Positions 23,849 to 35,644 of a stretch of DNA of 64,000 bases are shown here, piece after piece. A program made the position numbers and the translations under genes. This DNA comes from Rhizoclosmatium globosum. Taxonomy: Eukaryota; Chytridiomycota; Chytridiomycetes; Chytridiales; Chytriomycetaceae. Position 1 is the first letter of the stretch; the number at the start of each line of letters is the position of its first letter. The DNA is taken from contig MCGO01000028.1 of the NCBI GenBank assembly GCA_002104985.1, forward strand, positions 248,001 through 312,000, given 5' to 3'. Below the pieces are notes generated by a model that saw only the letters and a list, made by a program, of their open reading frames with translations, searched no databases and was not told where the DNA came from.

Positions 23849-24111
23849 ATGCACGAAATTAATACAACTCTTGTCTAACGTACAAATAGTGCTTCCTATG
23901 ACTTGCTTTTATGGGTTAATGAGATATGAAAAACGGGAGTAGATTGAGCATGAGCATATATTGGACAGTTTTAAGCTAGAAATTAGGTTAGATATTAAAA
24001 CATGTATTCATGACCTGTCTTGGAAGATGTGTCTGTGGAGAACGAGGCGGCGTGTTGCTCAACTCTGAAAGCCAGAAAATCCTTTCACAAAAACACCACC
24101 AGCACACCAAA

Positions 24112-25739
24112 ATGGCCGCCACATCCAACAGCATCAACATGTCCCTTGACGACATTGTAAGTTCCCGCCTACCACAGATCACATGTATTAGAAGCTCCTC
24201 TGACACTGTGCACCAGATTACTCAGAACCGAGCCAACCGAAAGGCCGGGGCCTCCGCAGCCGCAGGAGTCACGCTCGGACCCGATGGCCTCCCCCGGGCC
24301 CCACGCGCAGACCGACCGCAGTCGCAGCGAGGAGCCCGTCGAGGCGCCCGCTCTGACCGCAGCCAGGGCCGCAACACGCCCTATGCTGGAGCCAACCCTC
24401 GCGTTGGAGGAGGAGCCAGTGGTGGTGCTAATGTCTCCGTTGCTGCCGCTGCCGCCCAGCTCGGCCAGGCAACTCTCAATGTCTCAAACCTCAACCACAA
24501 CATCACTCAGCAGGACTTCAACGAGCTCTTCAGTACCATTGGTGTGTGTTGTTAACTTCAACCCGTTCTGTTCTCTGTTCTTGCTCCTCTTTCTTCATCC
24601 TCTCGAGCGACCGGTCGCCATAGGCAGCGTGTGTGTGTGCGTGTGTCTAGCCCAAGTGTGTGTGTGTTGTGTTTGGTGCGTGTGTGGCTGCGTCAAGTGT
24701 TTCAAGTCCCTTGCCCCCTCAGCAAATTTTCACTTTCCCCCACCCAAAACACCAACAAACAAACTGCTTCAACTCTCTGCCACCGTCTTCTACTGCTCTA
24801 CCACTCTAAAGTTACAACTATCACTGTCGGTCATCTTCCCTCCATCTATACTGCACCCACACGACAACGCGCACGCCATGCACACGTTGCCGGCTGATCA
24901 TTCCGTCTGCGAGTTCTTGCTTCTGTTGAATTATATACTGCGTCTTCTGTTCGAGTACAATCCAGTTTCGAGCAAGCGAATCTTAATGACGGGTTGAAAG
25001 AATGGATATGGAGCAAAGCCGAGATAAGGAATGAACTATCACCTTCATAGGTGAATGGGTTCTATGATCATTATGATTCCGCTTTGCTACCGATAGGGCT
25101 TTGGACTAGCGCAGCAAATATTGCTACCACTTTTTTTACCTCCGCCGATCCTGCGAGCTTCATCCTTCTGTGCCAAAACATACACTCAACAAAACCTCTC
25201 TCTTCTCTTCACTCCTATCCAACAGGCCCAGTAAAATCAGCAGTCCTCAACTTTGACCAACACGGAAGATCAAAGGGAACTGGAACCGTCGTCTACAGAC
25301 AAAAGGGGGACACCCAGCGTGCTATCAATGAATTTAACGGAAGACAATTTGATGGACGTCCAATGCGAATTGAATTGATTGTTTCGGCTTCATCTCTTGC
25401 TTCTTTCGCTGCCCGTGCTGCACCTGCTGCCGGTCACCAAGCCCAGCGCGGAGCTGGAGGTCGTGGAGCTGCCAGAGGGTGTGTTCACTTTGAGTTCTCA
25501 AGTTAATGCTCACCACTTTCCATTCATAGACGTGGTGGTGCTCAGCGTGGGGGCCGTGGAGGCAGAGGTCCTAAGGGACCTGCCAAGACTCCAGAGGAGC
25601 TTGCTGCTCAGTTGGATGCTGAGATGGACAAATACATGCAGGTAAAGTATCTTCTTTGTTTTTAGTTGTATGAGCTCGAACCAATAACGTCCTCTCCCAG
25701 TCCCAGGATGGATCTGGCGACGCCGTCATGTCTCTCTAA
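24112..25739 (+). CDS. YRA1: THO complex subunit 4 (ALYREF/Yra1), mRNA export adaptor
   Basis: Aly/REF mRNA export adaptor linking THO/UAP56 to the export receptor. Five exons (24112-24156, 24217-24541, 25226-25478, 25530-25641, 25701-25739) give 257 aa. The N-terminal motif MSLDDI is the UAP56-binding box. It is followed by an Arg/Gly-rich region, one RRM (RNP2-like LNVSNLNHNI; RNP1-like KGTGTVVY), a second RGG stretch, and a C-terminal KTPEELAAQLDAEMDKYMQ, the second UAP56-binding motif, ending GDAVMSL. Intron 2 (24542-25225) is 684 nt, about ten times the usual intron here, and interrupts the RRM. It has TGTG repeats near 24631-24690. Confidence 0.95.
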
Positions 25740-25916
25740 ATTTTTTACGCGGAACCAACTTCCAAAAGCCATCCTTTCGCTCTAAGCTTTCTCTCTCACT
25801 TTGTTTTATTTTTGCTAAAAATGTTCTAAACCCTATATTTGTATCTTTGTCGTATTTTTGGGGTCTTTGAGTATGGAGTCGGAATAAATGAATGATGGTA
25901 TCGTGTACTTCATGTA

Positions 25917-26702
25917 TTATTTTAGTTTTTCCCATCCCAATACATCATAATATGTTCTGTTTGGAAATGGTGCTTCGGCAGTGTCACGGATTGCCTCCAA
26001 CTCAGCTATCTCGATCTCGTACGCACTCCACCACAGGGTAATCGTATTCGTAGTATTTATATCCAGTAGTTTTCGCAATACGTTCCATGATGTTAGAAAC
26101 GAAGGTGCACGAATCGGAAACGTGACTGTAATTCCAAGTTCATGCACTTTCGCAGCCTCCAACACGCATAATAGCTCATCCACCATTTCGATTGAATATT
26201 TTCCGCGTTCGTCACCCCCAGTAGTCCAACCCACAGATAGAACAAGCTGGAATCCATCTGCTAACTCGTTCCCAACCTCCAATGCAGTCTTCACAAACGT
26301 GGTAGCGTCAAACAAAGGCTCCGAACCACCAGGCCCCTTCACAATATCCGCATTCAGCCACACTTCATGTTTTTTCGTGACAATATCCTTTGGCCAACCA
26401 CCACTACATCCTCCACAAAACGATTCCTTCAAAGCAGGAATCGCAGCTTCAAACGCCATTGCAGACTTAAAGTCTAGTTTTGTAATTGTGTTTACGCGCG
26501 AGTTGGTTGCAAGCGTTGAAAGGTATTGGGTCAGTGTGAATTGACTGTCGGTGAGGGGAGGATGTCCCATCACGGATTGGTTCTTGGTTACGGAGAATAT
26601 GATATCGGATTCGATTGCGGTTGTGGTTGGAGAGGATAGGGCTGAGGAGAGAGCTTCGGGGGTGTTGGCAGCGTGTGCCCATTTGGTTTGTGACACACTC
26701 AT
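25917..26702 (-). CDS. FAM151/menorin family protein (DUF2181)
   Basis: Single-exon 261-aa protein of the FAM151/menorin family, a TIM-barrel fold related to phosphodiesterases; the substrate is not established. Motifs in order: TKWAHAANTPEAL (family WAHAVN), IESDI, MGHPPLTDS (HPP...D), ITKLDFKS, VWLNADIVKGPGG (VWLNADI-PGP) and VLSVGWTTG (SVGWTT). All are close to animal FAM151 motifs. The frame stays open upstream to 26987, but that stretch overlaps P450 exon 1 on the other strand, so the start at 26702 (MSVSQTKW) is preferred. It shares a 102-bp divergent promoter with the P450. Confidence 0.85.
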   Translation of the reverse strand: MSVSQTKWAHAANTPEALSSALSSPTTTAIESDIIFSVTKNQSVMGHPPLTDSQFTLTQYLSTLATNSRVNTITKLDFKSAMAFEAAIPALKESFCGGCSGGWPKDIVTKKHEVWLNADIVKGPGGSEPLFDATTFVKTALEVGNELADGFQLVLSVGWTTGGDERGKYSIEMVDELLCVLEAAKVHELGITVTFPIRAPSFLTSWNVLRKLLDINTTNTITLWWSAYEIEIAELEAIRDTAEAPFPNRTYYDVLGWEKLK

Positions 26703-26804
26703 TTTCACTGATGCCTTCCAAGCAAAGATGGCGGTTTTGAGTGAGTTAAAATGAAATTTCCGTTCAGGGGGGAATATATGAAACACTAACTTTGAAAAAG
26801 CACT

Positions 26805-28332
26805 ATGGAATCTTCTCGTCCGGCCAAGTCGTTTTACACTCTGCCCAATGCCTGGCCAATCCTTGGAAACATTCAAATGTTGAATGGAACATTCAACGAT
26901 ATTGCAGCCGAGATTGGCGTGCTTTGGATCCGAATGCCATCTTTCCTTTTGTGAGTCCGCAGCACAAGCCATCACTGGTACATACACATACAGCTAACAT
27001 TATCTCTCATTCCAGCAAGGAACGAATGCTCCACGTAGAAACTCCAGAGTTGATCCATCTAATCTTGAAGAAGGTGAAACACAAAACAATTTCATAGCTT
27101 ATCACATTCAAAGTCACTCAAGTTGATTCCTTTGTAGTTGGACACTGATTCAGTCTGGCCCGAGCGTTGGAAACGCCTTCTTGGACCCGAGAGTATTCCA
27201 GTCGTGTCAGGTGCAAAACACAAGCGCTTGCGAGGATTGTGCTCTCAAGCAATCAAAAAATCTACAATCAAAAGCTCGTTGCCAAAGCTTCAAGAGCTTG
27301 CAAAGTTGTGTTTGGAAGATATGGTGGTTGCTTCACAAGCTGCGGAAATCAGTCCTCCCAAATTTCTCAGAAAGTTCACTTATGACGCTATTTGTACGTT
27401 TATGGCTGGTGCTGACCCTGCCTCGGAGGCCAAGTTGCAGAGCTTGTTTGAATATTCTTTGGTGCATGCTGCTGGATTTGGGGATTTCTTTGTTCCTGAG
27501 TGGATGAGATGGTGGAGTGGGCTTCAGAAAGGATTAACTGCTCGTCAAAAGATCCTTGATGGAATTATGGAGGTGATTGTTGAGCGTAGGAGATTGTTGG
27601 ATGATCATGATTGGGTTCCTGCCACCACTGACCTTTTGTCGTCAATGCTTCAATCCAAAATCTCGGAGAATGGTGAGGAATTGTATCTCAAGGATTCTGA
27701 AATTGCAGACTCGTTTATTACAATGATGTTTGCAGGGTAAGACAATTTCAGGTAACAACGCTTACGACTCATTATGGAATTTTAGAATGGAGACCACCGC
27801 CAGCGTTATTTCCTCGATTATGCATGTTTTCCTCTACGAAATCTCTGAGCAAGACATGAAATCCGTTGTGGCTGAAGTTGAATCACTTGGGCCCAACTTT
27901 TCCGAAACAGATATTCTAGAGCTTCCTTACCTTGATGCACTTGTGAAAGAGACCATGCGCAAGTGGGCTACAATTCCGGGAGGTTGGCGTTCACTCTCAA
28001 AGAATACAGAATTCGAGGGCGTTGATTTACCCACCGGAACGTTGTTATCCGTTTCGTATGAACGCGGACATTTGCACAGAGAACATGAAGTGTTCAAGTT
28101 GAGTCGATTCATGGGCGACGATGCTTTTGACAAGACCAACCCAAAAGAGTTCATTCCATTCGGTGCTGGGCCTCGTATGTGTCTGGGTAACAACCTAGCC
28201 AGTGCGGAAATCAAGGTATTTGTAGCTGAAATGGTTCGCGGATTCGATTTGCGAAAGGGAAGCAAACCATCAGTGAAAATAACGATTCCAAGTATCATGA
28301 TGTCTCCTTTCCTTACTGTTTCTCGAAAGTAG
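26805..28332 (+). CDS. Cytochrome P450 monooxygenase
   Basis: Heme-thiolate monooxygenase. Exons 26805-26950, 27016-27073, 27138-27736 and 27786-28332 give 449 aa. Motifs: LPNAWPILGNIQ at the N-terminus, I-helix AGMETTAS (family A-G-x-D/E-T-T), ETMRKW (K-helix E-x-x-R), and the heme loop FGAGPRMCLGNNLA with the ligand Cys. There is no hydrophobic N-terminal anchor, so it may be soluble or rely on a missed upstream exon. The short I-helix and heme loops are similar to CYP51/CYP26-like families, but I cannot place the subfamily or substrate. Confidence 0.92.
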
Positions 28333-28418
28333 ATTTATTTTTCTTTTATGCTTTGATTTTGATTTCATATTCTCGAAATTGTCATGTTTGTTGGCATTTC
28401 AAAAAACATTCCTTCAAA

Positions 28419-29750
28419 ATGTCCTCGCGTTTCAACCAGAATAGCGAATTCCAGCAGCTCAAGGACGAAGATATTCCTGTATTGGGAGGATCTAGCCCTG
28501 TCAAGGGAGATGCAATCGTCGTAGTTCCTGACGTGCCCGCTCCAGATGATGATGCCCCAGGTTACTTCAGTTGGAACCCGATCGATTGGTACAAGGATCT
28601 CAAGAAAGAGTTTGATGAATTTACATGGACTATGGATGAGAAAAAGCGAGTGGTGAGTTCGCCTGAAATATTCCGTGTGTCTTTTACACCATGTTTGTTG
28701 ATCTAAAACAAATCAACAGCTTCTCCGAGCTGTATTCGGAGAGGGTCTTGTTACATTCCTTTTCTTGTTTATCGTGGAAGCGACTGCAGTCAACAACGGT
28801 CGTCAAGAGGTTCCAGAAAACTTGGTTCTTGGCGCGCTTTCAACCGCCCTTTGTTCAGTCGCCCTTATTTATTCTTTTGCTGATGTGTCCGGTGCCCACT
28901 TTAACCCGGCTGTAACATTTGCAACTATCGTGACAGGAAAAGTTAGTTTGAAGAAAGGTTGGTAAAATAGAGTTTATAAACCAAATAATATGTGAGGCTG
29001 ATTAACACTTTACAGGCCTCATGTTTATTGGAATTCAGTTGATTGCGTCAATTATTGCTACCGCGTTCTTGATGGTAGTTTTTCCTCGTCCACATGATGG
29101 CTCATTCCATGATATTCCCTCCTCCGTTGTATTGGACATGGATGCAACTGCTCTCGTCGTAAATGCGTTCTTTATGGAAGTGATCCTCACATTCGTTCTT
29201 GTTTATGTCATCTTCGCAACTGCTTTCGACACAGGTGAACTAGATATACATCTTGTGTTCATGGATAATGCTAACTCTATTGATAATAGTCGACACTGGA
29301 AACAAGGTCAAGGTTGCTGGAGCTGCTGGACAAAAGAACAACGAAGCTGGAAAGAACTTGACAATTTACGTGAGTAGTTTGTGCTTGTTTGACTTAACTC
29401 ATTGGAATTCATAGACGACATCTGGTAACACAAAAGCTGGTTTCGCTCCAATTGCTATTGGATTCACTCTTGGATTCCTTGGTCTAATTGGAGGCTCTGT
29501 ATCAGGAGGCGCGTTTAATCCTGCACGTGTGTTTGGACCTGCAGTGTTGACAGGAAACTTCCGTAACAACTGGATTTACTGGGTTGGAGACTTTTTGGGC
29601 GCTGCTCTCGCTGGTTGGACTCAACACCTGTTTGCACATGAGGTAATTTAAATCAATTGTTAAACCAGTAATTTAAAACTGTAATTACAGGCTGTCCAAA
29701 ACAGTCACTCTGTTGGAACCAAGGCTAATGCACAAAAGCAACAAAACTAA
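28419..29750 (+). CDS. Aquaporin (MIP family)
   Basis: Membrane channel of the major intrinsic protein family. Six exons (28419-28652, 28720-28957, 29016-29234, 29290-29369, 29415-29642, 29691-29750) give 352 aa. Six hydrophobic segments are visible. Both pore motifs are present: SGAHFNPAVT and SGGAFNPARVFGPA. The second NPAR is not followed by the D-x-x-PR of glycerol channels, so a water-type channel is more likely. The N-terminal ~75 residues are hydrophilic and acidic, and a small exon (29290-29369) inserts a Lys/Gly/Asn-rich loop between helices 4 and 5. The start codon at 28419 opens the first exon after a pyrimidine-rich leader. Confidence 0.95.
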
Positions 29751-29839
29751 GATTCTATTGAAGCAGTATTTCACTTTCCTACGTTGTTGTTGTGGTGAAT
29801 AGAAGTGGAGATTTGGAATGAACAGGCATTTATTCAGAA

Positions 29840-32731
29840 TTAAATCTTGATTTTGGAAATGACTTCCCTTGCTGCTAACGGGATCTTTGTACCAGGACCG
29901 AAAATACAAGACACTCCAGCCTTGTACAAGAAGTCGTAGTCTTGGGCTGGGATCACTCCACCGCAAACAACCAACTTATCTTCAGCACCCACTTTCTTCA
30001 ACTCAGCAACCAACTGAGGGACCAAAGTTTTGTGTCCGGCAGCCTGCGATGAGATTCCAACAACGTGAACGTCAGCGTCAACAGCTTGTCTAGCAACTTC
30101 AGCAGGTGTTTGGAAAAGGGGACCAATATCGACATCGAAACCAAGATCAGCAAATCCAGAGGCAATTACTTTAGCTCCACGGTCGTGACCGTCCTGTCCC
30201 ATCTTGGCAACAAGAATACGTGGACGACGACCAGCCTTCTCAGCAAATTCAGAGGCAGCCTTGAGGGTTTCTGAAATTTCGTCGGTTTCTCCATATTCAG
30301 ACTTGTAAGCTCCTGAAACGACACGGATGGTTGGGTTGTGACGACCCCAAACTTTCTCGAGGGCATAGGAGATTTCACCAACAGTACAACGGGCACGGGC
30401 AGACTGGGCAAGATTATCAGCATCGAAAAATAGGAGCTTTATAAAAAACTCACTGTAATAGCCAAAGCCAAAAGGTTTCCTTCGTTAGTTTCAGCACATT
30501 TGGTCAAAGCCTCAAGAGTTGCTTGAGCCTACATAAGTAATATAAGAACTCAATGACTTTTTAAACAAACAAACCTCAGCCTCGTTACGACCCGCCTTCA
30601 ATGCATTGATTTTGGCAATTTGCTGCTCTCTCACACTTGTGTTATCGATGGCAAGAACGTCGACCTTGTCTTCCTCCTTCAAACGGTACTTGTTGACTCC
30701 AACAATAACCTCCTTTCCAGAATCGATACGAGCCTGTCGCTTAGCAGCAGCTTCTTCGATACGAAGCTTTGGCATACCACTGTCAACAGCCTTTGACATT
30801 CCTCCCATAGCCTCAACTTCCTCAATAATCTTCAATGCATTATCATACAGTTCGTTTGTGAGAGACTCCATCATGTAACTTCCACCCCATGGGTCAGCAA
30901 CTTTAGGGATGAAAGCTTCTTCTTGAAGAATCAACTGAGTGTTACGAGCAATACGAGCAGAGAATTCAGTGGGGAGACCAATGGCTTCATCCAAAGCGTT
31001 TGTGTGCAATGATTGAGTTCCTCCCAAAGTAGCAGCCATAGCTTCGACAGTGGTTCTGATGACGTTGTTGTATGGATCTTGCTCGGTCAAAGACCAACCA
31101 GACGTTTGACAGTGAGTTCTGAGCAGGAGAGACTTTTGAGATTTTGGCTGGAATTTCTCCTTGATCAAGGTAGCCCACAGACGACGGGCAGCTCGAAGCT
31201 TAGCAATTTCCATGTAGAAGTTCATTCCGATCGCGAAGAAGAAGGAGAGACGAGGAGCGAAGTCATCAACAGTCATTCCAGCCTTCATACCAGTACGAAC
31301 ATATTCAAGACCGTCAGCAATTGTGAATGCCAGTTCTGAATAACGATGAGCATGACTATTTGGAGTAGCATGCACTTACCAAGAGCATTGTCAGCACCAG
31401 CTTCCTGAATGTGGTAACCAGAAATAGAAATGGAGTTGTATTTTGGCATATTCTGTTTTGCAGCTATGTTAGCAGACTTATCATTTTATGGGCAAACGCA
31501 AACCTTAGAAGTGTACTCAAAGATATCACCAATCAACTTCATGGATGGTGGGGGTGGGTAGATGAATGTGTTTCTGACCATAAATTCCTTGAGAATGTCA
31601 TTTTGAATAGTTCCAGCAAGTTCGGCTTGTTTTGCACCCTGTTCATAAGTTGAGAAAGAGTTGGTTGATTGAGACAAAGTATAATACCTGTTCTTCACCA
31701 GCAACAATGTACATGGCCAGAATGGGCAGCACAGCTCCATTCATTGTCATAGAAACGGACATTTTGTTGAGTGGAATTCCATCAAAGAGTCTCTGCAATG
31801 CGGAAAATCAGGAAGGTGGTGGTAAGAAGCCAAGACTAGTACCTTCATATCTTCGACAGAATCAATAGCGACTCCAGCCATTCCAACATCTCCAGCTACA
31901 CGTGGGTGGTCACTATCGTAACTGCAAAAAACGTGTCAGAGTGATACAAAACAACACTTTTTTACGTACCCTCTATGGGTAGCAAGATCGAAAGCAACAG
32001 AAAGACCCTGTTGTCCAGCAGCCAAGTTCTTGCGATAGAACTTATTTGATTCTTCGACAGTACTGAAACCAGCATACTAATGACACGCAAGTCAGTTTCG
32101 GAAGTAAACGCGAATGGCTTGAATCTCACCTGACGAATAGTCCACTACCAATCGCAAAAAAGAAGGGCAATTCAAGCAAGAAACAGTAAGTACACAATAT
32201 TAAGTATCGAATGCACTCACGGGTCTGTTTGTGTACATTGAGGCGTATGGCCCACGGGTAAATGGGAACTTTCCAGGAATTTCGCCCCTGTCGTCACCCT
32301 CCTTCGCGCCAGGCAGATCGGCCTTAGTGTACACTGGTTTCACAGGGAAGCCCTAGAGAGAGCGAAAGGGAAAGGGAAAGGGAAAGTGAGTAAGCACGAG
32401 CGAGAATGAGTCACGGGCCCAAGCGCCACCATCAACAACCAACCACCAAACCACCAACCACCCAAACCCAAAACCCAAACAACGCACCTCGGCTGTGTTC
32501 CACGTCAACGTCTCTTCGGCGTCTTTTCCCTTGAGCTCCTTCTTGACCAGAGCCGCCCATTCCGCATCAAGTGGTACCTTCCACTTGCTCTTGTTCTCGG
32601 AGGCAACGGCCGTCGCGGTCCGGAACGTTCGCTGCATTCACATGGCTATTTAGTACTGCTAGTAGCGTGTATACAAAGGCAGGTCGCGTTACCTTGCTGA
32701 TAACTGTTGTGCACCTTCCAAATCTCAACAT
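29840..32731 (-). CDS. MUT: Methylmalonyl-CoA mutase, mitochondrial, B12-dependent
   Basis: Converts (R)-methylmalonyl-CoA to succinyl-CoA using adenosylcobalamin in the mitochondrion. The N-terminus [13 protein letters not shown] is a presequence, then [20 protein letters not shown]. Motifs: [91 protein letters not shown], and the B12-binding [24 protein letters not shown] followed by [12 protein letters not shown]. Both the catalytic and cobalamin domains are in one chain, as in human MMUT. One exon is only 15 nt (32130-32144, WTIRQ). Most fungi lack this enzyme; early-diverging lineages can keep it. It points to odd-chain fatty acid or branched amino acid use. Confidence 0.96.
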
Positions 32732-32819
32732 CGGGTCGATTCGGGTGTGTTTTTTTTGTTGGAGATCATCGTCAATCCAATCCAACAAAAACCGCGTCAC
32801 ATTCACATTCACAAAATCT

Positions 32820-35576
32820 TTATTTCTTGCGGCGATTTGCCCAATACGCTTTGGCACGTTCATTCTCTTTCCATTGCTTGTGCAGCATTTTCCGACGGAT
32901 ATTCTCGTCAATTCCGAGCGACTCCCATCCCCACCAGTTCTTTCCTCCTGTCCACTTATTCTTGAGCATTTGCCTCGCTTCTTCTTGCGCGCTCTTTGGA
33001 GGAGGTGGAGGACACAACTCCTTCAGCCGCTTGGCAGGGACTAGGTTACCCTCTTCTGCCAAGTTCGCTACCCGTTCCACAAGACTAGAAACATCGTTGA
33101 ATACAATTGCTGGAAGATATGAGGGATCATCTCTGAAGATTGTAGCTGCTTCAATAGTATCCAATGCAGGGGTAATTTCGCCAACCCTAACAAAACGTTG
33201 TCAGAAACGAATAAGAAACTAGTAGAAATGAAACTCACTTGGCGTATCCTCGAGCCATCAAAACGAATCCCTTTTTAAACGTTTCGCGACCCCTTCCCTG
33301 AGTCACACGAACACTTTCCTTTTCAGTTGGCGTGAGTCCAACCAATGCTTTCTCTTTCTCGGCATCCCATGCAAGATAATCTCGCCAAATATCTTTCCCC
33401 CTTTCCCGCATCAACTTCTTGTCTTTTGTCACCACATCCAATAAGAATTGATATGTCCACCCAGTGGCTGGCACCATCTCACTCTTTTCAGAGTCTGCTT
33501 TAGAGCCACTAACATATTTCGAAGTGGCATCATGCGCAGCTTCCACAGACTCGGTAGATGCAATAGACTCAGAACCATTTTCAACTGCATTAACCTTCTC
33601 GGTAGTTTCTGAAACAGAGACAGCAGGTTCCACTTTTTTATACATGGTATCATAAATTTGAAGAGCCTTTGATGCAGCGACAATGTTTCCAGGTGCAGCA
33701 CAATAGATGGACAAATACGAGTCCACAAGTTCTGAAGACTTTGCCTCTTCGTCTAGAGATTCCAAAGCATGATTCCAGATTGTCGCTGCATCTGTCATGA
33801 TTGAATGAGGACTAGTTTCGATACTCCCAAGGTGGATGTGTTGTAAAGCATGGGTTGGGGTGACGGTCTCAACAAAAGTGTACTCGGGAATTTTTCTACC
33901 CATAGTCAACGATGAGATAGATCCGGCATCAAAAGAGCTATCTGATGATTCGCTTGACGAATTCTTCGCTTCACCAGAAGGTGTCACATCTTCATCAACA
34001 TCAGCGTAAGGAGACGGTTCTGGCTTTGCCAATACTTTGGTTCCACGCGATGAACGACGCGACACTCGAACACATTGACCCAAAGCGTGGAACATACTAC
34101 GGTATAAAGCGGCATCTGGCTGCATAGAAGGGTCGCCATTCGCAGCTTGTGCGATAACCCAATTCCTTTGAAAAAACGTCAATCATCCAGCGAATCCATA
34201 ATAATAAAACTCACCATACTGTCCTTAACCTTCCAAGATCTCCCTGTGCCGCACAAACCTTCATCAACACTTTACAAGCAACCAAATTCACTTTCCACCC
34301 TTGCTCAACCATTTGTCCAACAAGGCCCCACACCTCTCCATAGTAGTCTTTTCTACTTCCACAGGCTTGCAATAAACTCGTATACGTTACTTCGGTGGCA
34401 ACCAACCCACGTTCGTGCATTTGACGAAATAGTTCCAACGCCTTTTCAGCATTACTATCCAGAGCGCACGCATGAATCATGAGACTATACGTCATAACGT
34501 CCGGCTGACAGATTTCTTCATACATATGATTGAAAGTTTTCCAAGCTCGCGGAATATCCCGTGTGTCGATACATCCCTTGATGAGAGTTGTATAGATTTG
34601 AAGCGATGGATTCATTCCTTTCATAAACCGTAAGAGACAACAAGACAAGAAAAAAAACACAAGTTCTTACCTTTCGCTTTCATGGCTTCATATACATCAA
34701 AAGCGCTTCGAAGTTTTTTGGCATATACACACGCTTTGATCAAGATGCTGTACGAAATCAAATCCGGTTTCGCAGTTCCGTTCGCTTCCGCTGTGTATAT
34801 TCCCAGTCAGCCAACGGCTGACGAACAGGAAGGTAAAACACAAACACAAACCATTGTGAAACTCTTTAAAGATTCTAGCGGCATTCCTGAAATCCCCTAC
34901 ACGTGCATACGCATCCATCAACGTATTGATCGCAACTGTATCAGGTTCTCCTTTCATCTCGTCCCGAATCAAGTCATACGCAGCTTGAGCTTCCTCCACC
35001 TTTCCAAGCAGACTATTCACCCGAATAACACTGGTAATCTGCTGCAGACTCAAACTACTTCCATCAACCACGTCTGATTCCTGAGCGTTTGTCAAGGTGT
35101 TTTGCAGCAGTCTGTTTACTTGCTCTGATTCCCGTTCTTGTCGTGACGAACCTGTGGCAGGCATTGGAAACTGGGCAATGAAGCTGTCTTCGATTTTGAG
35201 GAGCTGCTTTTCAGCGTCTTCTAGCATGTGGTGCGATGAGGAGGCGGCAATGTATCGTTTCTGGGATGGGTCCATTGGTGAGAGTAATGTTTGGATTGCA
35301 TTGAGTTCCAGCTCAGAGAGTCCCGATGACGACGATGATGTTTTGGCACTTAGAAGGGATAATGCTTCTTTTGATCTGAAAGATGGTGGTGGTGGAGTGG
35401 AGACTGGTTGCTGCCTTGACGGGGCTCGATTGCGCTGCTCTTTGAGGGACGCCCGGAATTCCTTGAATGATGGAATCTGAAGCTGCTGCAATAGATCGGG
35501 ATCATATCGATTGCCGGTGCTGTAGCATCGAGGCCAATGCAGTGACTGAAGGAGTGTCCGTGATGTTGTTCGAATC
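32820..35576 (-). CDS. Pentatricopeptide repeat (PPR) protein, mitochondrial
   Basis: PPR protein, predicted to bind organellar RNA. The start at 35576 gives MIRTTSRTLLQSLHWPRCYST, a presequence; an in-frame Met lies upstream at 35602. Clear PPR units include DTVAINTLMDAYARVGDFRNA, LISYSILIKACVYAKKLRSA, LQIYTTLIKGCIDTRDIPRA, VMTYSLMIHACALDSNAEKA and VTYTSLLQACGSRKDYY. A long Ser/Glu-rich spacer (33500-34000) separates these from a C-terminal domain rich in Lys/Trp ending YWANRRKK. Introns are near 34875-34810, about 34670, about 34215-34165 and 33238-33187. The C-terminal extension resembles a mitoribosome-associated PPR tail, but that is only a guess. Confidence 0.85.
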
Positions 35577-35644
35577 ATGCGGAAAAAAAGAAACAAATTC
35601 AAAGAATAGTATTCATTACGACGGTAGTTTCGCTACTATTGAGC

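Noticed and set aside
26703..26987. N-terminal extension of the FAM151-like protein
   Set aside because: It overlaps P450 exon 1 on the opposite strand and lacks family motifs.
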